A stretch of 64,000 bases of DNA from an uncultured Bacteroidota bacterium (GCA_903916255.1 CAIWVW010000121.1:1-64000), one strand, 5' to 3'; shown: positions 29,665 through 42,000, numbered from the stretch's first letter. Notes: generated from the letters alone by a model not told the origin. Program-made: numbers and translations.

Positions 29665-32600
29665 ATGAATAGAAAATTACTTCCCCTACTTGGTTTGCTG
29701 CTTGTGCTTTTATTTAATCTGCAAAATGCCAAATCACAATCCTGCAATTTTAAAATTAATGAGACAATTTCAGATTCTCTTCCTGATACTTTACATTCCC
29801 TGATAACGTGTTATGTATATAATGTAAAATATACGATTAAAAATGAAGGCAGCAGTATGTCTTGCCCGGTTTCATTTTCCATTAATTTTCCCGACCAAAT
29901 CACTCTTGATAGTGCGGGGTTTCATTATATTTCATCAAATGGCGATACACTCAAATCCCATTCATTTGCTAATTCATCGGCGCCCCTTTTTATTGTTAAT
30001 GGTTCATCAAACTGGAATACATATGACAGCATAACAATTTGGTTTTCATTAAAAACTTCATGTTGCCTTCCTGCTTCTAATTCGCAGCGAACTTATCTTG
30101 CTGTGAATCCAAGTATGTGCATTGATTCCACTAGCACAAGCCTAACTGTAGTTTCGCCAATTTTAAATGCAACTTGTTCTTTTCCCGGAAATGATACCGA
30201 TGTTGCCGAAAATATAGGGAGCGTGGTGGATATGGTTTTTAAGGTAAAAAATGGTGGAACCTTGCCCATTAATCAATTCGTGGATGCAAAATGCCCAACG
30301 GTCAGTTCAATGGCTATGTTAGGCTATTTCTTCTCAGGAACCCAGGACACTACAACCGATACATACAGAAACTATTGTAATTATTATATGGGTCCGGGAT
30401 TTGTTTCGGGGAACTTTCCAATAATTGCTGCGGATACAAACGTATATAAGACCCTATTCGGTGTTAACTATTTTCCGATTGATAGTTTGTATTTTCATAT
30501 AATTTATAAAATTACCGGATGTCAGGACTCACTAGATAGATTGAACTTTGTCCTGTTTTGCTCTAATGGTTCAGGCAGTGATACGTGCTTCCCAGGTGTA
30601 CATATAAGTACTTCTGTTGCTGTTCTTGCCGGACAACCTGTTATAAACCCTTCCCTGCTGCTACCTCATTATTTAGATTCCCTTTCATATCATGCAAATT
30701 ATTGCAACGGTGCGGACACGCAATCAGTACAATTAGGATTAGTGTTTACCAATTCGGGAGTTGACGAAGTTGGGGGTGCCAAAGGAAACAGCAGAGCCGT
30801 AAACCTTAAGGTCTATTTAACATCCTCCAATGAGTTGGGCAAAATAGATACATCTTCGCTTCGAATAAATGGGTATCATTATTCTTGGCCCACAGGGTTT
30901 CTTACCAAAGTACCTGACCTAAATTATACTATGAATCCGTTGGGCTTTACCGAATGGAGAATTGATTTTACTAAATGGCTTTGGTCTTGCAGTGAGTCGC
31001 TTCCGTTTGGCCCAAATTCTTTAGCGGACTTGGATGGGAATGGAGAACTCGATGATTTATCAAATACACCTGGCCAAAACACTTTTACGATTACTGTTAA
31101 TTATATTTATCAGCCGGAAAGCAATCTGGCAGACACCGCACCATTTTGCCCTTTGACATTCTTTTCAACGTGCGGGCAAACGGATGACGAACTGCTGTAT
31201 GGGACTATAGGTTTTCAGAACCAATGCAATTCCCTACCGCTCAATTCCGATACTGCCGGAGTTGTTAACGGATATTCATACGGAGTAATATCAGGAGGAA
31301 CAGCACAATTAAATATACTTCCTACGCATGATGTTGTTTGGGATGCTACTTCATATTTTCAAATTTGTCCCGGTGAAAACAAACAAACATGGGCAGATAC
31401 GGGATATAGTTTTATTTGTAAACACCCCGACCACAGGATAGTTATGAATTTACCTGCTGGTTATAATGTAGATTTTTCTGACCCTTCTATAAATCCTGTA
31501 ACACATAGGCTATACAGTTATATTTTACTTACCTCGACTTGTGGCTGCATTGCTGACTCCATACAACCCTTGATTACACAGGTTAAACACGGCTGTGATA
31601 TCAATCAGGCTATTATTGATTTTGGCTTATTGCCAAAATGCAATTTCTGTAGTGGGAATTTTTCCGAAAGCTACAACATTTCCTGTTTTACAATTCCAAT
31701 TTCGCTTACGTGCGATTCCTGCACGAACAGCAGTCGGGGTTGGGATAATATCAACTATTCACTTGATTATTATTGCGACACCTCAACCTGTCTCAGTTGC
31801 GCCAGCGTTATTACGTGCGCATCCAATGTCGCCTTCCATCATTGTGAAGGAGGCTGTCTTGGTTCGGGAAATGATTTTGAATCATGGCCTCCCTTTACTT
31901 TCCGGCGACAAACGCTCGGATGGTTAAACACTCCGCCAAGCAATTATTATGATTGCAACAATCCGCCAACCATTAATGTGGATTCAGTTGCCAAAGTTGA
32001 CCCGTGGATTCATTTAGACCGCGCCTATCCTGGGGATGAAATATTGGCAGCAGATTCAGGAACGCTTGATAATTCCTTTAGTAACTACGACACTGTAATA
32101 TTCCAAGTTGATTACACAACATATTACTGGCTCCCAAATACTTTTGGCAATCCTAGTGTTTTTGATTTTGATGCTGATTCATCTTCGATAACCGTAATTT
32201 CTTCCAATCATAAAACAGCTATCCTAAAATACCCGACACTGCAACATCCCTCTGACGTAGTTTTACCCAATGGAAAAGTGCAAATGTCTTTTACTTTTTC
32301 AGCCGATTCCAATATGGGACATGACACAGCACTCAAAGGAATGCTGCCCCCATACAGTTTTTTATCACGCATTTATTTAATTGCTAAAACTACACCTTTC
32401 ACTCCAGGTGGAAATACCTTTTATACATCCGGAGCCTACCCATTGAATGACTTACAAGCGCAGTACAGAGGAACGTATGATACTGATTATCATGATACTG
32501 ATAACAGCTGTGATCCCTGGACAGCAAACTTTGAAATGCTCCAACCAAGTGTAGCAGTTTATCTTCAGCCATCAGGTGGCTATTGCGGAAATTTTGTTCA

Positions 32601-35600
32601 AAATTTAGTATTCAGAACAGTACCTGCACTTTGGCCTTTTGATGATTTCCCATACGAATTTCGCCCCTATGCAGCCCTCGACAGTAATTTCCGAATGTTA
32701 CTAAGTGCGGGATATATCTACGATTCGGCACAGTTCACCATTATTCAAGATAAGTATAGCGCAACTGACACTAATCACTTCGCCCTTAATGATGCTATTG
32801 TTCAGAACAATTATGAGGACACAGGTGTGATGAGTTTGGACAGCTTAAAGTTTAATGGGCCAACCCATCATTGCTGGCCGTTATTGGATTGCAAAGCAGG
32901 TGGTAATTGGGACTTTCCTTACTATCAACTTGCAATGTATTTCAATCCTTTATGCAGTGCTGCCGATACTGTTGCTTATACTGCATTTACAGGCTATACA
33001 ACTTCCATTCAGCAACCACGAATATCTTATCAAAATCATTTTTATGATACCTTGCATGATAATGCAATAAAAATTAGTCCCATACTTCAACTGATAACAC
33101 CAAGTTCATCGGACTTATGCACCGATACCGTACGATTTACAATTACACTTCAGAACAATAATACCAATCCGTATTCCGCTGCAACATACGCATGGGTGGC
33201 ACTTGAACAAACAAATACTTCAAGCCCTCCGGTAATTTTTACGAGTGCTACAAATGCTACATACTATAATCAGTTTGGAACTGACAATATGTTTATAATG
33301 CTGGGTTCAATAAGTCCATCAAATGACAAGGTTATTCAGATAACAGCGATTGTAGATACGTCAAATGGTTTTGGTTGTGTTGACTCTGCTCAAACATATC
33401 CGATTAAGATAGTTTACGGAAACGTATGCACAAATAGTCCTGCATTAACTCAGCCCGATACATTAAAAGGATGTGAGTATGGCAGTACCATTTATAATTT
33501 TAATTTAGATGCCTCTCTTCTTACCCTTCAAGAGATTGGTAGTTTGGAAGTGGATACGCTGCATTGTGGAAGTGATTTAAAATACACTTTTGAAGTAAGT
33601 AACTCCGGCGGCAACACACTTTATCAACCGTCCTTTTTGATGAACCTACCTTCCGGTGTTACTTTAGACACTGTAATCTTTAAATATCCTGACAATAGGA
33701 TTGGCGCATCTCATGTTTTTACTTCGGATGATTTTAACCATGTTACCGGAAATTTAACGTGGAATTTAACCAGCGATATTGGATTATCGAATGGGCTTTT
33801 TGGAACGTGTTTAGGTTCCGACAGCAATAATGATGTTTTAGAAACGGTTATTTTCCACACCAATTGCAATTTCAATAATTCAATTACACCGATTACATTT
33901 AAAGCAAGCGGAATTTCGCCGTGCGGTAAAGTGATTCTTGCTGACAGTATTTCTGATGCACCAGCGATTCCAAGTTCCAATTGCCCTTCTGTTACGATGA
34001 ACTCTACGAATGATTCATGTAACGGTCAGAGTAACGGTGCTGCCTCTGCCAGCGTTACAGGTGGTAGAAGCCCATATACTTATTTATGGAACGGCGGTTT
34101 AACAACCGATACTATTACCGGATTAAGTCCCGGAATATATACGGTTACAGTTACTGATAATAAAGGTTGTACTGTCATAGATTCTATTGCTATATACCAA
34201 CCTCAACCACTAAAGGATTCTATAAGCGTAGTCTCTAACATTAATTGCAATTTAGGTACTCTTGCAAGTGCAACTACTACTGTTAGCGGAGGTACACGCC
34301 CATATTTCTATACGTGGTCGCCTACTGCTCAAACTGGAGATACTGCGACAGGGCTATCCACAGGAACATACACGGTAACAGTAACCGATAAAAACGGTTG
34401 CAGTTTAGTTGATTCTATTTTTATTCAATCGTTAAGATTAACATTAAAAGATGATACTATTTCATGTGGTACAAGTAGCGGTGATGCAATTATAACTGGA
34501 ATTGGCGGAACACCTCCATATACTTATTTATGGAGCAATGGGCAAACTACCCAATCGATTAGTGGACTTTCCGCAGGTAGCTATTCAGTAGTGGTTACCG
34601 ATTCGTTGAGCTGTCGTGCAACAGATAGTTTAATAGTTACTGGCTGTGGTGCTTGTTATTTGCAAGCCAAATACGATTTAATCATTAATGATTCATCGGC
34701 AAGCTCTATCCATGCTGGGCCAATAACTTACACTTGCATGAATATATTGATAATTGGTATTTATACAGTTGATGAAGATGTTACTATTGCCAACTGTAAT
34801 GTGGCTTTCGCTCCTCATGCAATGATTAATGTGATTAACAATAAGACCTTGATAATTCATACTGCGGCATATTGTTCTGGCTTTAATTGCCCTCATTTAT
34901 ATGCCGCTTGCGATACCATGTGGCGTGGCATATTTATTAATCCGGGAAGTAATGTATTTATTAATAAAGTTGCATTAATAGAGGATGCCGATTCTGCACT
35001 TGTTTCAATTAATACCGGAACGGCACAGGGATTATACCATGCTTCCGGTGTAACATTTAATAGAAACTACAAGGATATTGTGGTGGAAACCTGCCCAGCA
35101 ACATATAATGGAGAGGCTAACGGTTGTCTATTTACCTGCCGTGATTTGAGCGCAATTACCCCTTGCAATTATTATTCTGATTATAATTCTGCACCCTTTG
35201 ATTCATTGATGCCTCCGTACCCTTTACCTTATTCTTATATGGGAATGGACATAGATACCGTAAGGAATATAACGGTAACTTACGGTGATATTTTTGATAA
35301 TAAACAGTATGGGATTTCTACTCATGCAAGCAGCCTTACTGTAATCAGTAATCTATTCAAAAATATTGGTTTTAAGGCTGGTTATGGTGCAGGGGTATTA
35401 GATAGTGGAATGTACGACCATTTGAACAAAGAGTTTTTAGTGGTAGATTCCAATAATTTTTATAACTGCTACAACGGAATAATAGCAAGTGATTGGTTTA
35501 CCAAAGTCACTATTTTGACTGACGTATTTATTGATTCGATTAGCCCACCGGGTGTTTATGGTATTTATGTAACCGATATGGGTTATCCTTACCCGAATCC

Positions 35601-37191
35601 TTTGAACATTCAGGAAAATACGATTTCAAATTTCAATACAGGTATTGAGGCGGACATAAATAACTATGTTAATGCAAACATTAATTATAACAACATTTCT
35701 GAAAGTAGTTGTGATGCTTCAATAACTTGGAAAGGCATTTCCATAAATGAGTTTCCACACTCTCCATGTCTCTACAATGTTGACGAAAACAATATTAGTT
35801 CTATTAACTATGGAATTGTGGCAGTCGGCGTACAAAACTCGGTTATTAATGATAACACGATAGCATTAGGGGCTGTTGGTTGCTCTGTTATAAATGGGGC
35901 TGGCATTGGAATGAAAGCAAATGGCAAAGCCTCTCAAATCGGTTGTAATTATATTAGCACTCCCGATACTATTAATTCTTACACGGGTATTGTGGAATCG
36001 CAAAGTATTAATACCACAATTATTAATAACACAACCATTCTTACTGACTTACACATTCGCTTTAATAGCACTCCCTTTAATGGTGATAATGCATTTGACA
36101 ATAATTTAAATGTAGGCAGTACTGGAATATTATGTAGTGCTGGTGCGATGGCATTTTATAATATAGGCACACCCGGTGACCCCGCAGATAATTCCTTTAA
36201 CTCTTTCTCAATTTGTCAAGTAACTGCACCTGCAAGTATGATATATTACTGGCACCTATATAACCCTACAAGTTGTCCAGGTTTCACGCATCATTTTTTA
36301 ACATTCCCCGATAGCAACCCATGTATTCTACCACCTTCGCCTCCAATAATTTTACGGAGAGATTCAATAGCCCAAACAGCCGATTCTCTTTCTAATACTG
36401 ATGATTCAGCTACCATAGTGGCAATGAAAAATACGGCATTATCCAAAGATACATTCACAGTATTGCAGGATACTAATATGCCACTTGCTAAAAAAGGTGT
36501 TGCAACGGCTTTAGCTCAAAACTCCTATTTATTAAGCGACCCCGTATTTCAACATTTTAATGACAGTATATCAAATGCACCTATGGGGCAAATACTAGCG
36601 ATAGATATAACAGCCGCTTCGGCTTCTTCAAGTATTGATTATTCAGGTCTTTTAAATAACTTGAGTGCTATTACTCCTGCCAGTAACATTGAAGCAAATA
36701 TGCAAATTTCCGGCATAGCATTCCTTAACTTTAAATTGAATCATACGCTTTCACTGAGTCAACTGGGAACATTAAGAACTCTTGCCAACAAATGCCCCGA
36801 TTGGGACGGTGTTGGTGTATATGAAGCCCGTGCCATACTTTCCCGTTTTGACCCACCCGGAACAGAATATTCCGATTCGTGCAACACAAGGGATGAGCAT
36901 AGCGTTCATAAAAAGACCAAAACAACACAAACCGTTTCCCAGCCTACTTTTAGTTTGTACCCTAACCCCAACAATGGAAACTTTACGCTGGAATACGATT
37001 TAGGAGAAGGTATTTTGGGTAAAGTGGTTCTTTATAATACCATTGGTGAACAAGTTGGCGAATATCAATTAAATGGTTCAAAGGGTAAACTAAACATATC
37101 TAATCCTGAACTCTCAAACGGGGTATATATATGGAAACTCTATTCAAACGCTCAAATTATCAAGTTCGGAAAGGTTATAGTTATTAAATAA
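29665..37191 (+). CDS. Giant (2508 aa) T9SS-secreted surface protein with SprB-like and parallel beta-helix-like regions
   Basis: Signal peptide MNRKLLPLLGLLLVLLFNLQNAKS; SprB-like GGRSPYTYLWNGGLTTDTITGLSPGIYTVTVTDNKGC; C-terminal YPNPNNGNFTLEYDLGEG..GVYIWKL. Confidence 0.85.
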   Translation: MNRKLLPLLGLLLVLLFNLQNAKSQSCNFKINETISDSLPDTLHSLITCYVYNVKYTIKNEGSSMSCPVSFSINFPDQITLDSAGFHYISSNGDTLKSHSFANSSAPLFIVNGSSNWNTYDSITIWFSLKTSCCLPASNSQRTYLAVNPSMCIDSTSTSLTVVSPILNATCSFPGNDTDVAENIGSVVDMVFKVKNGGTLPINQFVDAKCPTVSSMAMLGYFFSGTQDTTTDTYRNYCNYYMGPGFVSGNFPIIAADTNVYKTLFGVNYFPIDSLYFHIIYKITGCQDSLDRLNFVLFCSNGSGSDTCFPGVHISTSVAVLAGQPVINPSLLLPHYLDSLSYHANYCNGADTQSVQLGLVFTNSGVDEVGGAKGNSRAVNLKVYLTSSNELGKIDTSSLRINGYHYSWPTGFLTKVPDLNYTMNPLGFTEWRIDFTKWLWSCSESLPFGPNSLADLDGNGELDDLSNTPGQNTFTITVNYIYQPESNLADTAPFCPLTFFSTCGQTDDELLYGTIGFQNQCNSLPLNSDTAGVVNGYSYGVISGGTAQLNILPTHDVVWDATSYFQICPGENKQTWADTGYSFICKHPDHRIVMNLPAGYNVDFSDPSINPVTHRLYSYILLTSTCGCIADSIQPLITQVKHGCDINQAIIDFGLLPKCNFCSGNFSESYNISCFTIPISLTCDSCTNSSRGWDNINYSLDYYCDTSTCLSCASVITCASNVAFHHCEGGCLGSGNDFESWPPFTFRRQTLGWLNTPPSNYYDCNNPPTINVDSVAKVDPWIHLDRAYPGDEILAADSGTLDNSFSNYDTVIFQVDYTTYYWLPNTFGNPSVFDFDADSSSITVISSNHKTAILKYPTLQHPSDVVLPNGKVQMSFTFSADSNMGHDTALKGMLPPYSFLSRIYLIAKTTPFTPGGNTFYTSGAYPLNDLQAQYRGTYDTDYHDTDNSCDPWTANFEMLQPSVAVYLQPSGGYCGNFVQNLVFRTVPALWPFDDFPYEFRPYAALDSNFRMLLSAGYIYDSAQFTIIQDKYSATDTNHFALNDAIVQNNYEDTGVMSLDSLKFNGPTHHCWPLLDCKAGGNWDFPYYQLAMYFNPLCSAADTVAYTAFTGYTTSIQQPRISYQNHFYDTLHDNAIKISPILQLITPSSSDLCTDTVRFTITLQNNNTNPYSAATYAWVALEQTNTSSPPVIFTSATNATYYNQFGTDNMFIMLGSISPSNDKVIQITAIVDTSNGFGCVDSAQTYPIKIVYGNVCTNSPALTQPDTLKGCEYGSTIYNFNLDASLLTLQEIGSLEVDTLHCGSDLKYTFEVSNSGGNTLYQPSFLMNLPSGVTLDTVIFKYPDNRIGASHVFTSDDFNHVTGNLTWNLTSDIGLSNGLFGTCLGSDSNNDVLETVIFHTNCNFNNSITPITFKASGISPCGKVILADSISDAPAIPSSNCPSVTMNSTNDSCNGQSNGAASASVTGGRSPYTYLWNGGLTTDTITGLSPGIYTVTVTDNKGCTVIDSIAIYQPQPLKDSISVVSNINCNLGTLASATTTVSGGTRPYFYTWSPTAQTGDTATGLSTGTYTVTVTDKNGCSLVDSIFIQSLRLTLKDDTISCGTSSGDAIITGIGGTPPYTYLWSNGQTTQSISGLSAGSYSVVVTDSLSCRATDSLIVTGCGACYLQAKYDLIINDSSASSIHAGPITYTCMNILIIGIYTVDEDVTIANCNVAFAPHAMINVINNKTLIIHTAAYCSGFNCPHLYAACDTMWRGIFINPGSNVFINKVALIEDADSALVSINTGTAQGLYHASGVTFNRNYKDIVVETCPATYNGEANGCLFTCRDLSAITPCNYYSDYNSAPFDSLMPPYPLPYSYMGMDIDTVRNITVTYGDIFDNKQYGISTHASSLTVISNLFKNIGFKAGYGAGVLDSGMYDHLNKEFLVVDSNNFYNCYNGIIASDWFTKVTILTDVFIDSISPPGVYGIYVTDMGYPYPNPLNIQENTISNFNTGIEADINNYVNANINYNNISESSCDASITWKGISINEFPHSPCLYNVDENNISSINYGIVAVGVQNSVINDNTIALGAVGCSVINGAGIGMKANGKASQIGCNYISTPDTINSYTGIVESQSINTTIINNTTILTDLHIRFNSTPFNGDNAFDNNLNVGSTGILCSAGAMAFYNIGTPGDPADNSFNSFSICQVTAPASMIYYWHLYNPTSCPGFTHHFLTFPDSNPCILPPSPPIILRRDSIAQTADSLSNTDDSATIVAMKNTALSKDTFTVLQDTNMPLAKKGVATALAQNSYLLSDPVFQHFNDSISNAPMGQILAIDITAASASSSIDYSGLLNNLSAITPASNIEANMQISGIAFLNFKLNHTLSLSQLGTLRTLANKCPDWDGVGVYEARAILSRFDPPGTEYSDSCNTRDEHSVHKKTKTTQTVSQPTFSLYPNPNNGNFTLEYDLGEGILGKVVLYNTIGEQVGEYQLNGSKGKLNISNPELSNGVYIWKLYSNAQIIKFGKVIVIK

Positions 37192-37266
37192 TCGTGGCTT
37201 CTACAATATAGGGGAAATAAGGCATTTAGAGGAATATTCGTATATTTGCTAAGAAGTAACAAGATA

Positions 37267-39033
37267 ATGAAAAAGTTAATTATTGTATGTTTTTCACTTT
37301 TCATTTTTCATTTTTCATTTTCCCAATCTTGGCTATGGGGTAAAAATGGACTTGGTGCGGGCTATGGGTATTCAGCAAACTCCGATGGAAAAGGCAATTG
37401 TTATTTATCCGGCTATTATCTAAGTCAGGATTCAATAGATTTTTCCGGTAACATTTTAAGAAATCCTCAGGGTAATCCTTTTGGGAATAGTATGTATGTT
37501 ATAAAGTACGACCATTCCGGAAATGTATTGTGGGCAAATCAATCTATTAATTTTGGTAATACTAATGACAATAATGGAGGTATTGTAGCTCTCGATAATT
37601 TTGATAATGCTTATGTAGTTGCAACATATACAGATACGGTTATAGTTGGAACGGATACTTTTATGTTTCCGAAAATAAATAATGTGAGTTGTTATCTTGC
37701 AAAATATAGCTATAATGGAAATTTTCTTTGGGCTTCCACCCCCATTATTAGTACTAAAGGATACTGTAATATAGCATCTAATTACGTTTCAACGGATAAT
37801 AACGGAAACGCTTTTGTAACCGGATTATTTAATTCGGATACTCTTTATTTTGGTTCAAAATATGTTTTAGGTGATAGTCTTCTTACTCTTTCATTTCTTG
37901 TAAAATACGATTCCAATGGTAAAGTATTGTGGCTAAGTGCACCAACTGGACATACTAATGAATTTAATGATGCTGGAGGACTTTGTGTAACAAATGACCG
38001 ATATGGAAATGCTTATATTACTGGAGCATTTACAGACACGATATGGTTTTCATCATTTGAAATTCAGACTTTACTTCCACAATATACAGGTGATATGTTT
38101 CTTACAAAGTATGCGCCTGACGGAACTGTGCTTTGGGTAGAACAGGCTGTCTTAGCAAGTAAGTTTAGTTGCAGTCAGGGTGTTGCAGTAAAAACCGACC
38201 AAAGCGGAAATATTTACGTTGCTGGAGATTTTATAGATACCGTTACGTTTGGCTCTTATACATTGATAGCAACAAATCGAACTAATAATTTGTATAGCAT
38301 ATTCCTTGTTAAATACGATTCTAACGGAAATGTACTTTGGGCAAAACAGTCAAGTGATTTAGATAATAATGGTTGGGGTGTAGGAGGTATTTCAATTGAT
38401 AATTACAAGCACATTTATCTTTCAGGTGGTGGTGGGAAAGGGCAATCCAAAATAGCTTTCGGAACAGATACATTAAGTGTTAATGACACTGCAAAATACG
38501 ATGCCGCTTCCATTATTCTGAAATTTGATTCCAATGGCAATATGTTATGCGGTTCTATTCTACAAGGGGGCGCTCAATTTGGCAATAATATCGGTTCAGA
38601 CACATCGGGGAATTATGTGTATTATGCAAGTACCGCAGGAACTTTTATGACATTTGGGAAAGATACAATAGCTCCGTATGCCTATCCCGTAGAACCTGAT
38701 TTAGGTCTAAATTATTTTCCATTTGTAGCTCGTTGGGAGGCGTGTGATAGTAATGCAATTACCGCAGGCTCTTTAAGTCCCAAACTTACCGGGCAGGTTT
38801 TGGCTTACCCTAACCCAAATAACGGAAAATTTATTATTGCCTTGCAAAATGTAAATGAACCGGCACAGGTGGAGGTTTATAATGTGCTGGGAGAGGAAAT
38901 ATATCAGGGCAAATTGAATTTTAACAATACACAGGAAAATACAATATCACAGCCACAAGGTATTTATTTTTATAGAGTTATAACTGAAAGCGGGGAATTG
39001 GTCGGGAGCGGAAAATTGATAATTGAAAAGTAA
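37267..39033 (+). CDS. T9SS-secreted protein with SBBP-like repeats
   Basis: MKKLIIVCFSLFIFHFSFSQS; repeated DNNGNAFVTG..., YDSNGNVLWAKQS...; YPNPNNGKFIIALQNVNEPAQVEVYNVLGEEIYQG. Confidence 0.85.
   Translation: MKKLIIVCFSLFIFHFSFSQSWLWGKNGLGAGYGYSANSDGKGNCYLSGYYLSQDSIDFSGNILRNPQGNPFGNSMYVIKYDHSGNVLWANQSINFGNTNDNNGGIVALDNFDNAYVVATYTDTVIVGTDTFMFPKINNVSCYLAKYSYNGNFLWASTPIISTKGYCNIASNYVSTDNNGNAFVTGLFNSDTLYFGSKYVLGDSLLTLSFLVKYDSNGKVLWLSAPTGHTNEFNDAGGLCVTNDRYGNAYITGAFTDTIWFSSFEIQTLLPQYTGDMFLTKYAPDGTVLWVEQAVLASKFSCSQGVAVKTDQSGNIYVAGDFIDTVTFGSYTLIATNRTNNLYSIFLVKYDSNGNVLWAKQSSDLDNNGWGVGGISIDNYKHIYLSGGGGKGQSKIAFGTDTLSVNDTAKYDAASIILKFDSNGNMLCGSILQGGAQFGNNIGSDTSGNYVYYASTAGTFMTFGKDTIAPYAYPVEPDLGLNYFPFVARWEACDSNAITAGSLSPKLTGQVLAYPNPNNGKFIIALQNVNEPAQVEVYNVLGEEIYQGKLNFNNTQENTISQPQGIYFYRVITESGELVGSGKLIIEK
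37291..37324 (+). repeat. 7-bp tandem repeat (TTTTCAT)n inside a signal-peptide coding region
   Basis: TTTTCAC/TTTTCAT/TTTTCAT/TTTTCAT/TTTCCCA. Confidence 0.85.
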
Positions 39034-39043
39034 AAAAATAAGG

Positions 39044-42000
39044 ATGAAAAAAAAGTATCTTTTCTTTTTGCTTGGTTTAATATTTACATTTTTTCAGACA
39101 AGTTCTCAAAACAATGTGAATGGGGCTATAACCTTGCCTTCCGGTAATTTTCAGTCGGATTATTTTTTTGATTCAGCAAGCAATCAAATGTGGTTTTCAT
39201 TTATAGCAGATAAACCAAGAATGACTTTTTCATTAATGCATTCCGCAAACTACACGAAGTCTCAAAATATTACTTTAGATTCTTTAGTGCTTTATAGTGT
39301 AACTAATGCTGGAGGAATAAATTCTATTGCTTTTTCCTTAGCTCCTAATGCGAATAGCGATACGCTTTCCGCCATTCAAATATTGAATTTGGTTCCGGGA
39401 AATACCTATTATTTAAAGCCTACTAAATTCAATGCGGGTAGTTCTGGCTATTTTAATTTGTCGAAAATAGTGTTGCATCCTACTATCATCCCTCCATCCT
39501 GTAATGTATCCTGTCCATTAGGGGTTAATTTGGTTTGTAATGGAGATTTTGAGATTCTCCCTTCTTGGGTTTCACTTGATACTTATGTTGATTCTTCACC
39601 TACATACCCAAATGCGCCTCCACTACCTGCTGCAATCGGATATTGTATAAAATCGCCAAACATTAGAAGTGACTTTCGTAGTCTTGGAGATAGCACTGAT
39701 ACTTATTTAATTAGCAATTACATGAGTGGCTCTGACATGCAGAACACAGCCGAGCATGGAAGTTATTTTATGGGTGTTGATTGTCCTTCAGCTCTCTGCT
39801 CAGAATGTAGTCTTCATAATACTGCCGGGTATATATGGACTCCTAATTATACAGCTACTTCATGGGAAGAAAACATACCGATAGAGAATGGAGTAAAATA
39901 CATTTTTTCGTGCTGGTTGGAGGACTTAGATAATTATACCTATAGGAGTTTCCCGGGTGCTAATGTATTTATTGTTATCAATTCTGATACGCTCTTTTCA
40001 GATGTAATTAGTTATCCGAATAATTATGGAAGTTGGCAACAGGTTACTTTTTGTTGGAATGCAAACAGCTCGGTAGCAAATATTCAAATAATAGGTCAAG
40101 GTGCAGCAAATTCTCAAGGGTATGATTTTGGTTTAGATAATATATCATTTACCTCAACAAATAGTTTTACAATAACAACTAAAATTACCAGTATCAGTTG
40201 TAATGAGGATAGCACTGGCTCGGCAATGGTTGTTGCTTCGGGTGGTAGCTCACCATATACTTATTATTGGAGCACTTCCCCTGCACAAACCACACAACAA
40301 GCAACAGGACTTTCAGCAGGGACTTATACTGTCATAGTTTCTGATTCCACTTCATGTCAATCGGAAATAAGTGTTACTATCAGCCCTTTGGCAGATTCAC
40401 TTAAATCTACATGGTCAACCTGTTGTAATTGTAAAGGGGCTGCATGGGTTTATCCATACGCTGGAAATAGCCCTTATACTTTCCTATGGTCGAATGGCGC
40501 AACTACCGATACAGCTATTGGGCTCTCAAGCGGAACTTATACTGTTGCAATTACTGACTCAGCAGGATGTATTCATACAGATACTGTTTTTGTTCCGACT
40601 GGATTTTTTGCCCGTATTTCTCAGGACAATATAAGCTGCTACGGAGGCAGTAATGGAAGCGCCACAGTATTGCTAAGTGGTAATTATTCCTATAACTGGG
40701 CACCAAACGGAGGAACAGAAGCAACTATTAGTGGACTTTCTGCCGGAACTTATTCCGTTACCATTACGAATAATGACACATCGAATTGTTCTGTCACTTA
40801 TTTAGTTACAATTACACAACCAATTACTCCATTGTCAGTTATCTTAAGTAACCCATATTCTATTTGTACTATTTATCCGACCGTTTATGCCTCAGTATCT
40901 GGTGGAACTCCTGCTTATACTTATAATTGGGGTTATGGAAGTCATACGGATAGTGAGATGGTTAATAATGTTTGTCCGTATGGATACTCTTATGATAATT
41001 TGACAGTTAAGGATAGTAAAGGCTGTAGTGTATCAACATTTATTGATATAAATGAACCTATTGATTGGCCAACTTTTTATTATTACCCAACTGATAATAA
41101 TGTTAGTTGCCACGGAGGTAATGATGGAAGTATCACTGTTGCAACATGCATCTTTTCTGGAACCCCTCCTTTTTACTATAATATAAGTCCAGGCGGGTCT
41201 TATTATAGTTACAATACTAACTATACTTACTCTAATCTTATTTCCGGAACATATACGATTAGCGTAACAGATTATAACGGTTGCACAACACCTACAGTTA
41301 TAGTGACAATTACCGAACCGCCTGCAATAGTTGTTACAACAACAGTAACTGCTGCTACCTGCACAGCAAATGGTATAGCAACTGCATCTGCTTCAAATGG
41401 AGTTTCACCCTATACCTATATATGGAGCGGCGGTCATGGGAGCAATACCACTGCCAGCGGCTTGAGTGTCGGAACTTACACAATATCTGTCACTGACCAT
41501 AATGGTTGCACAGGTTCGGCTACGGCTATAGTTACCCAACCTACGCAATTAAATGTTTCGGCGAATACAAATAACAATGTTACTTGTTATGGAGACAGCA
41601 ATGGCAGTGCATCTTCCATTATTAGCGGTGGCACCTCACCTTATGCTTATTTATGGTCAAATAGCCAAACCAAATATAGTATTACTGGGCTGAGTAGTGG
41701 AACTTATTCCCTGACTGTAACAGATTTTTGTGGCAGTTCGGCAACTGTATCTATTATCATCACTCAGCCAACACAACTAAATGCCTCAGCCAATACTTTA
41801 GATAATGTCAATTGTTTTAGTGGCAATAACGGCAGTGCATCTTCAACTGTTAGCGGTGGAACACCGCCTTATACCTATCTGTGGTCAAATAGCCAAACCA
41901 CACCCACACTCAGCGGATTAAGTATGGGAACTTATACCGTTAATGTTACTGATAATAATGGCTGCACGGGTTCAGCTAATGTAATAATTACCCAACCCAA

